Source: Streptomyces sp. F63
GTDB lineage: Bacteria; Actinomycetota; Actinomycetes; Streptomycetales; Streptomycetaceae
NCBI RefSeq assembly: GCF_018070345.1
Contig: NZ_JAGPXX010000046.1
Location: 1 to 34,812, forward strand
Reading direction: 5' to 3'
Length of the DNA stretch: 34,812 nt
Positions 31,009-34,812 of this stretch are shown here, one piece after another (the stretch's first letter is position 1; every line of letters begins with the position of its first letter). The translations under genes and the position numbers were made by a program. The notes beneath the pieces were generated by a model. The model saw nothing but the letters and a program-made list of their open reading frames with translations, was not told the origin of the DNA and ran no database searches.

Positions 31009-31926
31009 TCAGCGGACCGTCGCGGTGAGGCGCCGCAGGGCGGCCTGCGCCGGCGGGCCCCAGGTGGGCTTGCCGCCGGGCTCGCCCCGGACGCCCGCTT
31101 CTCCGACGAGGAGGCCGCCGAGGGCCTGCAGCACCGCCCAGCCCCGGGCGCGGCGCAGGGTCGCGGCGTCCGGAGCCGGCTGGTAGGCGGCGTGGAAGCG
31201 GTCGGCGGCGCCGTCCGGCAGCAGCAGCCAGGGGGCGGCGAGATCGTAGGCCGGGTCGCCCGCGCAGAGGTCGCCGAAGTCGACCACGCCGCAGAAGGTG
31301 CCGTCCAGGGTGAGAACGTTGGCCGGATGCAGATCGCCGTGGAGCCACAGGGCCGGGCCCGCCCAGCCGGGCGCGGCCACGGCATCGTCCCACACCGCGC
31401 GGACGGCGCCCGGGTCCGTGATGAGCCCCTGCTCGGTGGCCGACGCGAGTTGCCGGGCGAACTGCTCGGCGCGGTCCGCCAGCGGCCCCCCGCGGCCATG
31501 GCCGCCGGCCGGAGCGTCGCCGGGGGCCGGCCGGTGAAGAGCCGTCAAGAAGCCGGCGAGGGCATCGGCCGCCTCCGCGGCCCGCGTGGCGGGGGCACGG
31601 TCGCCGGACACGCCCGGCACCCAAGTCGTGACGAGCCACGGGCGCGGAAACTGCGCGGAGGGCTCACCGATACGCCGGGGAACCGGGACCGGCAGCGGAA
31701 GGCGCGGGGCGAGAGCGGGAAGCCAGGTGTACTCCTTGCGCAGCAGATCGTCCGCGGACCGCGTCGCCCAGGGCAGCCGGACGGCGAGGTCGCTGCCGAG
31801 CCGCCACAGCTGGTTGTCCCAGCCCCGCGCGCCGAGACGCACGGGACGATCGGCCAGGTCGGGATGCTGATCACGCAACAGGTCACGGACCAGCTCGGCG
31901 GTGATCTCGATCTTGGTGTCCGTCAT
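31009..31926 (-). CDS. Aminoglycoside phosphotransferase-family (APH) kinase 1
   Basis: The 305-residue protein has the small-molecule kinase fold of the APH/choline-kinase family. The catalytic loop is WLHGDLHPANVL and the metal-binding motif is VVDFGDLCAGDPAYDLA. The N-terminal lobe includes GARGWDNQLWRLG and the nucleotide-loop region AVRLPW. Such proteins phosphorylate aminoglycosides, macrolides or unrelated hydroxy compounds, and the substrate cannot be told from the sequence. ATG 31926 is preferred over a GTG nine bases upstream. No Shine-Dalgarno is present for either, and a TACTGT lies seven bases before the ATG, hinting at a leaderless message. It is divergent from a second APH-family gene. 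Confidence 0.88.
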   Translation of the reverse strand: MTDTKIEITAELVRDLLRDQHPDLADRPVRLGARGWDNQLWRLGSDLAVRLPWATRSADDLLRKEYTWLPALAPRLPLPVPVPRRIGEPSAQFPRPWLVTTWVPGVSGDRAPATRAAEAADALAGFLTALHRPAPGDAPAGGHGRGGPLADRAEQFARQLASATEQGLITDPGAVRAVWDDAVAAPGWAGPALWLHGDLHPANVLTLDGTFCGVVDFGDLCAGDPAYDLAAPWLLLPDGAADRFHAAYQPAPDAATLRRARGWAVLQALGGLLVGEAGVRGEPGGKPTWGPPAQAALRRLTATVR

Positions 31927-32126
31927 GGTGGGCACAGTAGCCGGGGTCTTCCGCCCCCTCTCCCCCGGCCCCGGGGCCCTGCCGTCATGCCCGGCGGAGT
32001 GGTCGCGCCCGCCGCCCGGGGGGACCGCAAACGTCGGACCACAAGCGTCGAACCGCGGGCGCCGAAGGGCCCGTCACAACGGAAAGCGTTTGACGCCCCC
32101 GGCGTCCGCCGGTCGGATGACCGCTC
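31927..32126. other. Divergent promoter region between two APH-family genes
   Basis: About 200 bp with no gene. The right half contains a good promoter for the plus-strand gene (32090-32118). The left half shows only a weak TACTGT for the minus-strand gene. No clear operator dyad was found. Confidence 0.4.
32090..32118 (+). promoter_or_regulatory. HrdB-type promoter, probably leaderless
   Basis: TTGACG (32090-32095), a 17-base spacer and TCGGAT (32113-32118) fit the Streptomyces housekeeping pattern TTGACR-N17-TAGRRT at all but one base. The ATG is nine bases past the -10 box, so transcription should start at or next to the start codon. No ribosome site is present. Confidence 0.55.
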
Positions 32127-33032
32127 ATGAGCACAACACGGACCCATCCCGGCACACGGACCGTCGACGACGAACTCGTACGGCGGCTGGTCGCCGGGCA
32201 GTTCCCCCGGTGGGCGGGTCTCCCGGTGCGGCGGGTGCCGTCGGGCGGCACCGTCAACGCGATGTTCCGGCTGGGCGACGGCATGGTCGTACGCCTGCCG
32301 CTGACGGAGGGCGGGGCCGCCGACGTGTCACTGGAGCAGGAGTGGCTGCCCCGGCTCGCGCCCCGGCTGCCCACGGCCGTCCCCGGGGTGCTCGGCGCCG
32401 GGCGGCCCGCCGAGGGCTATCCGTGGCCGTGGTCGGTGTACCGGTGGCTGGAGGGGGAGATCCCCGATCCGGAAGCGCTCGGCGACCCCGAGCGGCTGGC
32501 CGGGGACCTGGCCGCGTTCGTGGCGGCGATGCGGAGCATCCCCGTGCCGGCCGGACTTCCGCAGGCCCACCGGGGTGGGCCGGTCGCCTCCCTGGACACG
32601 GAGACCCGGGCGGCGATCGGGCAACTGCGCGGGATCCCGCAGGAGGGCGTCGACTGCGATGCCGTGACCGCCGTGTGGGAGGACGCGCTGCGGGCCCCGC
32701 GGTGGGACGGCCCGCCGGTGTGGCTGCACGCCGACCTCATGCCGGGCAACCTGCTGGTGGACAGCGGCGGCGGGCTCACGGCGGTCATCGACTTCGGGTG
32801 CACGGGGACCGGCGATCCGGCCTGCGACCTGTTCCCGGCGTGGAACCTGCTGCCGCCCGGCGCACGGGAGGTCTTCCGCGAGACGCTCGGCGTGGACGAC
32901 GCGTCCTGGCGCCGCGGCCGGGGACGGACGCTCTCGCAAGCGCTGATCGCCCTGCCGTACTACCGCGAGACGAACCCGGCCATGGCACGCAACGCCCGGC
33001 ATGTGATCCGGGCTGTGCTGGAATCCGGGTGA
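32127..33032 (+). CDS. Aminoglycoside phosphotransferase-family (APH) kinase 2
   Basis: The 301-residue protein carries the catalytic loop WLHADLMPGNLLV and the metal site VIDFGCTGTGDPACDL. The N-lobe has SGGTVNAMFRLGDGMVVRLP and EQEWLPRLAPRLP. It is clearly related to the divergent APH gene but uses HADLMPGN where the other has HGDLHPAN, so the two are not a recent duplication. The substrate is unknown. Resistance is possible but many such proteins act on metabolites. The ATG at 32127 lies nine bases beyond a promoter -10 box without a Shine-Dalgarno, which points to a leaderless transcript. Confidence 0.9.
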   Translation: MSTTRTHPGTRTVDDELVRRLVAGQFPRWAGLPVRRVPSGGTVNAMFRLGDGMVVRLPLTEGGAADVSLEQEWLPRLAPRLPTAVPGVLGAGRPAEGYPWPWSVYRWLEGEIPDPEALGDPERLAGDLAAFVAAMRSIPVPAGLPQAHRGGPVASLDTETRAAIGQLRGIPQEGVDCDAVTAVWEDALRAPRWDGPPVWLHADLMPGNLLVDSGGGLTAVIDFGCTGTGDPACDLFPAWNLLPPGAREVFRETLGVDDASWRRGRGRTLSQALIALPYYRETNPAMARNARHVIRAVLESG

Positions 33033-33068
33033 AACGGCGCCTCCCCGCGCAGTAGTTGTGTGCGGCGG

Positions 33069-33302
33069 CTATCTGCCGAGGTACACACAGAGATCCGTGG
33101 GCCTGCCCGTGCTCGCCTTCTCCTCCGAGAGGGATTCCGCGACGTCCGTCGGCCCGTCCACAGCCGTTCGGAATACGTCCGGGCTCGCCTCGGCGAACGA
33201 GGCCGCCTCCGGCCAGAGAATGACGACCCGGTCCCGCTCCAGCCCGTGGATCCGCCCCGGACGACCGTGCGACACCCCGGCCCCGGCAAGGGGGTGCCTC
33301 AC
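33069..33302 (-). CDS. Small hypothetical protein, second gene of a two-gene operon
   Basis: The protein has 77 residues and no recognised domain. The part after residue 25 (RVVILWPEAASFAEASPDVF, then DVAESLSEEKASTG and the end DLCVYLGR) is mixed in composition, unlike the Arg/Pro shadow frames of this DNA. This supports a real gene. The GTG start overlaps the stop of the upstream membrane-protein gene (GTGA), so translation is probably coupled. There is no signal or membrane segment. The first 20 residues are less protein-like and a later start cannot be ruled out. Confidence 0.55.
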   Translation of the reverse strand: MRHPLAGAGVSHGRPGRIHGLERDRVVILWPEAASFAEASPDVFRTAVDGPTDVAESLSEEKASTGRPTDLCVYLGR

Positions 33303-34003
33303 CAGTACGGAGGGTCAAAGGGTGCGCTGCCGTTCTGGCGGTAGTAGACGCGCACCAGCGAGATACGGGCGACCTGCCGGCCTTCGGCCACCGCGCGCTC
33401 CGCGGCCCTCCCTCCGGCGAACTTCCGTTGCTCCCGCTCGTACTGCTCCGCGCCCTCGAAACGGGGCCGGGCCTCCAGGAGGCGGAGTTCACCCCGGTCC
33501 TGGACCAGGGTGACGACGAGACGGTCGCGGGTCCGGGGATCGCGGTACTCGTACCGTTCGGAGGTGGAGCTGTAGTCGGAGGCGAACGGCACCCGCGAGC
33601 CGGTCCACCGGTCACCGCCCAGCGCCTTGCCCCATTTCTCCCCGACCGTTCGCAGGTCGCCGTCGAAGACGACATATCGCTCCAGTCGCCACTGGCAGCT
33701 CAGCGGGCCTGCCGGCTCGCCCTCGAAGGGAACCTGACGGAGGCAGTGGTCCGTGGCCGCGGTGCCGAACTGCCGCGGTGCTCCGGGCAGGACACCGACG
33801 GCCCTCTCCAGGCGGCGTTCGCCCTCGACCTCTGCCGTGCGGCTCGCTGCGTCCACCGCATCGGCCCTGGACAGGGAGGCCATCGGGTTCGCCACCCTCT
33901 GGTAACCGAACCATCCCGCCGTGGCCAGGCCCGCCACCACGGCCACAGCCGCTCCCGCCCGGACCCTCCGGCGCCTCACCTGCGGTCTTGCTGTGCTCGC
34001 CAT
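33299..34003 (-). CDS. Membrane-anchored hypothetical protein
   Basis: The protein has 234 residues. A short basic N-terminus (RPQVRRRRVR) precedes one membrane span (about 16-33), and the rest should face outside. The ectodomain contains ATDHCLRQVPFEGEPAGPLS then CQWRLERYVVFDGD, with two cysteines that could pair, and a charged C-terminal half ending RVYYRQNGSAPFDPPYW. No family is recognised. ATG 34003 is chosen because it directly precedes the basic/TM segment. A GTG at 34030 in frame is an alternative, and neither has a good ribosome site. It heads a two-gene operon with the small protein at 33069-33302. Confidence 0.7.
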   Translation of the reverse strand: MASTARPQVRRRRVRAGAAVAVVAGLATAGWFGYQRVANPMASLSRADAVDAASRTAEVEGERRLERAVGVLPGAPRQFGTAATDHCLRQVPFEGEPAGPLSCQWRLERYVVFDGDLRTVGEKWGKALGGDRWTGSRVPFASDYSSTSERYEYRDPRTRDRLVVTLVQDRGELRLLEARPRFEGAEQYEREQRKFAGGRAAERAVAEGRQVARISLVRVYYRQNGSAPFDPPYW

Positions 34004-34163
34004 ACCTGGATCTTCGCGTGCCCGTGTCACCGGACAGTAACGGGGCTGTCCTTCTCAGGGAGCTATCCGCAGGCTGTTCCGTGGACGGTCTCGCCCAGCG
34101 GTGATCCGGGCACGCCTGTGCCCTGCACCCGTTCAAGGATGCAGGACACGAGTATGGCGAGTG

Positions 34164-34436
34164 TCAGACGTCCGCGCGGGAGGCGAAGCCGACGAAGGAA
34201 GCCCAGGCGTCTGGGCCCACCGCGAGGCCGGGCCGGGCTGTGTCCTTGGAATCCCGGACGTGGATCCAGCCCGGACAGGCGGCAACCTCGACGCACTCAC
34301 CGCCCTCACCACTGCTGCGGCTGGACTTGCGCCAGGTCATAGCGACCTCGACGCACTCGCCGCCCTCCTCGCTGCTGTAACTGCTCTTGCACCAGGCCAG
34401 TACTGCCGTGCTCGATGCGGATCGTCGATCACTCAT
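34164..34436 (-). CDS. DUF397 protein with duplicated motif
   Basis: The protein has 90 residues. DUF397 proteins are small partners of XRE regulators in actinobacteria, acting in development and antibiotic control or as toxin-like antagonists of the regulator. The usual single block WxKSSYSSxxGxxCVEVA occurs here twice (residues 15-32 and 35-52), exactly 20 codons apart, followed by one copy of the VRDSKDTARPGLAV and WASFV end. ATG 34436 overlaps the stop of the XRE remnant (ATGA), the standard arrangement. The upstream regulator is truncated, so this gene has probably lost its partner and its promoter. Confidence 0.88.
   Translation of the reverse strand: MSDRRSASSTAVLAWCKSSYSSEEGGECVEVAMTWRKSSRSSGEGGECVEVAACPGWIHVRDSKDTARPGLAVGPDAWASFVGFASRADV
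34281..34394. repeat. 60-bp internal duplication in the DUF397 gene
   Basis: The coding sequence for WCKSSYSSEEGGECVEVA is repeated one period (60 bp) later as WRKSSRSSGEGGECVEVA. The nucleotides are also close, with the block GACCTCGACGCACTC near-identical in both, which points to a fairly recent tandem duplication. Confidence 0.75.
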
Positions 34437-34627
34437 GGCTCTACCAGCAACCTTTCAACGAAGGCCATTGACTCACTCGGAGTGAGCGCTTGAGCACGGA
34501 TGTTTCCATACTTCGCTTCGAGCGTCCGCACCGACTTCCGCTCCGTATACAGGTAGCTGGACTTCTGAACCTCGGCGTAGGCGATACGCCGTCCCTCACG
34601 TCGTGTCTCAATCAACGTGAGTGACTC
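34433..34627 (-). pseudogene. XRE-family regulator (DUF5753), C-terminal remnant
   Basis: About 64 residues remain: SLTLIETRREGRRIAYAEVQ, then YGNIRAQALTPSESMAFVERL and VEP. They correspond to the end of the DUF5753 domain that follows the helix-turn-helix in Streptomyces XRE regulators. The helix-turn-helix and most of DUF5753 are gone. Homology stops at about 34627, two bases from the hairpin at the end of the TnpB element. The TnpB insertion, or a deletion beside it, removed the 5' part. The 3' end keeps its ATGA overlap with DUF397. Confidence 0.75.
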
Positions 34628-34665
34628 CACCCACGCGTAAACGCGCGGGCTTCCTGCGTCGGTGG
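34628..34665 (-). ncRNA. Right end of the TnpB element, candidate omega (re)RNA 3' hairpin
   Basis: Just after the tnpB stop, the minus strand has a stem of 8 bp (34630-34649, CCCGCGCG against CGCGTGGG with one G-U pair, loop TTTA). In IS200/IS605 elements the right-end hairpin is the 3' scaffold of the guide RNA made by TnpB, and the adjoining flank acts as guide. Here the flank is the XRE remnant. The exact element end is inferred from where XRE homology begins. Confidence 0.5.
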
Positions 34666-34812
34666 CTATGCCGTCGCGCAGAGGGCCAGCCCGGCCCTGT
34701 TGAGGACGTTCGTCGCGCCGGCGTGGTCCGCGTTCGCCGCGAACCCGCACGCCGTGCACTGGAACTTCGCTTGGGTGACGCGGTTCTCCTTCGCGACATG
34801 CCCGCATTCGGG
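34666..34812 (-). CDS. tnpB: TnpB (OrfB) of an IS200/IS605-type element, C-terminal end, partial
   Basis: The 48 residues run off the right edge of the window. They read ECGHVAKENRVTQAKFQCTA then CGFAANADHAGATN, the zinc-ribbon (second half of the first Cys pair, then CTAC) and the final RuvC segment with the catalytic Asp in NADHAGATN. The protein ends shortly after (LNRAGLALCATA). TnpB is an RNA-guided nuclease that helps the element persist. The rest of the gene and any tnpA are outside the window, so its integrity cannot be judged. Confidence 0.88.
   Translation of the reverse strand, partial: PECGHVAKENRVTQAKFQCTACGFAANADHAGATNVLNRAGLALCATA

Larger units (their letters stand above)
34628..34812 (-). 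mobile_element. IS200/IS605 (IS1341-type) element, right part
   Basis: The end of tnpB together with the terminal hairpin at 34630-34649 marks the right part of an insertion element that extends beyond the window. It sits in, or at the break of, an XRE regulator gene. These elements have no inverted repeats and no target duplication, consistent with what is seen. Confidence 0.65.

Noticed and set aside
31009..33032. Named aminoglycoside or macrolide resistance genes
   Set aside because: Only the family-level kinase motifs are visible, nothing specific for a known resistance enzyme, so no gene symbol is given.

Overview
The window looks like chromosomal DNA of a Streptomyces or close relative. 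It is extremely GC-rich, uses GTG starts freely, carries AAGGAGG-type ribosome sites, and has families typical of the genus (DUF397/XRE pairs, DUF3618, tandem universal stress proteins, STAS proteins, YcnI/CopCD). No rRNA, tRNA or CRISPR array was seen.

Layout. 1-5396: a 5'-truncated MSMEG_6728-type gene, a soluble Ser/Thr kinase with eight kinesin-light-chain-like TPRs, and a three-gene envelope operon (helical hypothetical, holin-like protein, DUF3618), the last four all on the minus strand. 5826-7881: an orphan dhaK facing a tandem universal stress protein (USP) across a perfect 48-bp palindrome. 8285-20509: the centrepiece, a plus-strand locus for a group 3b (NADP-type, sulfhydrogenase-like) [NiFe] hydrogenase. 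Its order is STAS protein, maturation protease, hypF, hypC, (minus-strand tetR remnant), USP, hydB, hydG, hydD, hydA, hypD, hypE. Many junctions overlap as ATGA or GTGA. Two sites of the form GGGNC-N4-GNCCC, like the mycobacterial DevR/DosR box, lie 85-89 bp before the STAS gene and the USP-hyd block. This suggests hypoxia or dormancy control.

20727-28786: a copper-type region (ycnI, a membrane protein, a CopC-CopD fusion preceded by four 20-bp tandem repeats), then a two-component system divergent from a secreted DUF2202 ferritin-like protein (28983-29717). 29828-31008: a scrapyard with an I36-like ORF lacking a signal peptide and the C-terminal piece of a formylglycine-generating-enzyme-type protein. 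Each is preceded on the minus strand by a copy of a roughly 200-bp imperfect direct repeat that contains a hairpin with identical 14-bp arms. 31009-33032: two divergent APH-family kinases, one with a leaderless-type promoter. 33069-34003: a two-gene operon of unknown function. 34164-34812: a DUF397 gene with an internal duplication, the 3' remnant of its XRE partner, and the end of a TnpB transposase whose right-end hairpin abuts the XRE remnant.

The hydrogenase enzyme and most of the Fe(CN)2CO pathway (HypC, D, E, F) plus the endopeptidase are present. The nickel-insertion genes hypA and hypB are not in the window. Several proteins (HypF, the protease, CopCD, the histidine kinase) carry unusually long Gly/Ala/Pro/Thr-rich insertions or tails, a recurring peculiarity of this genome.
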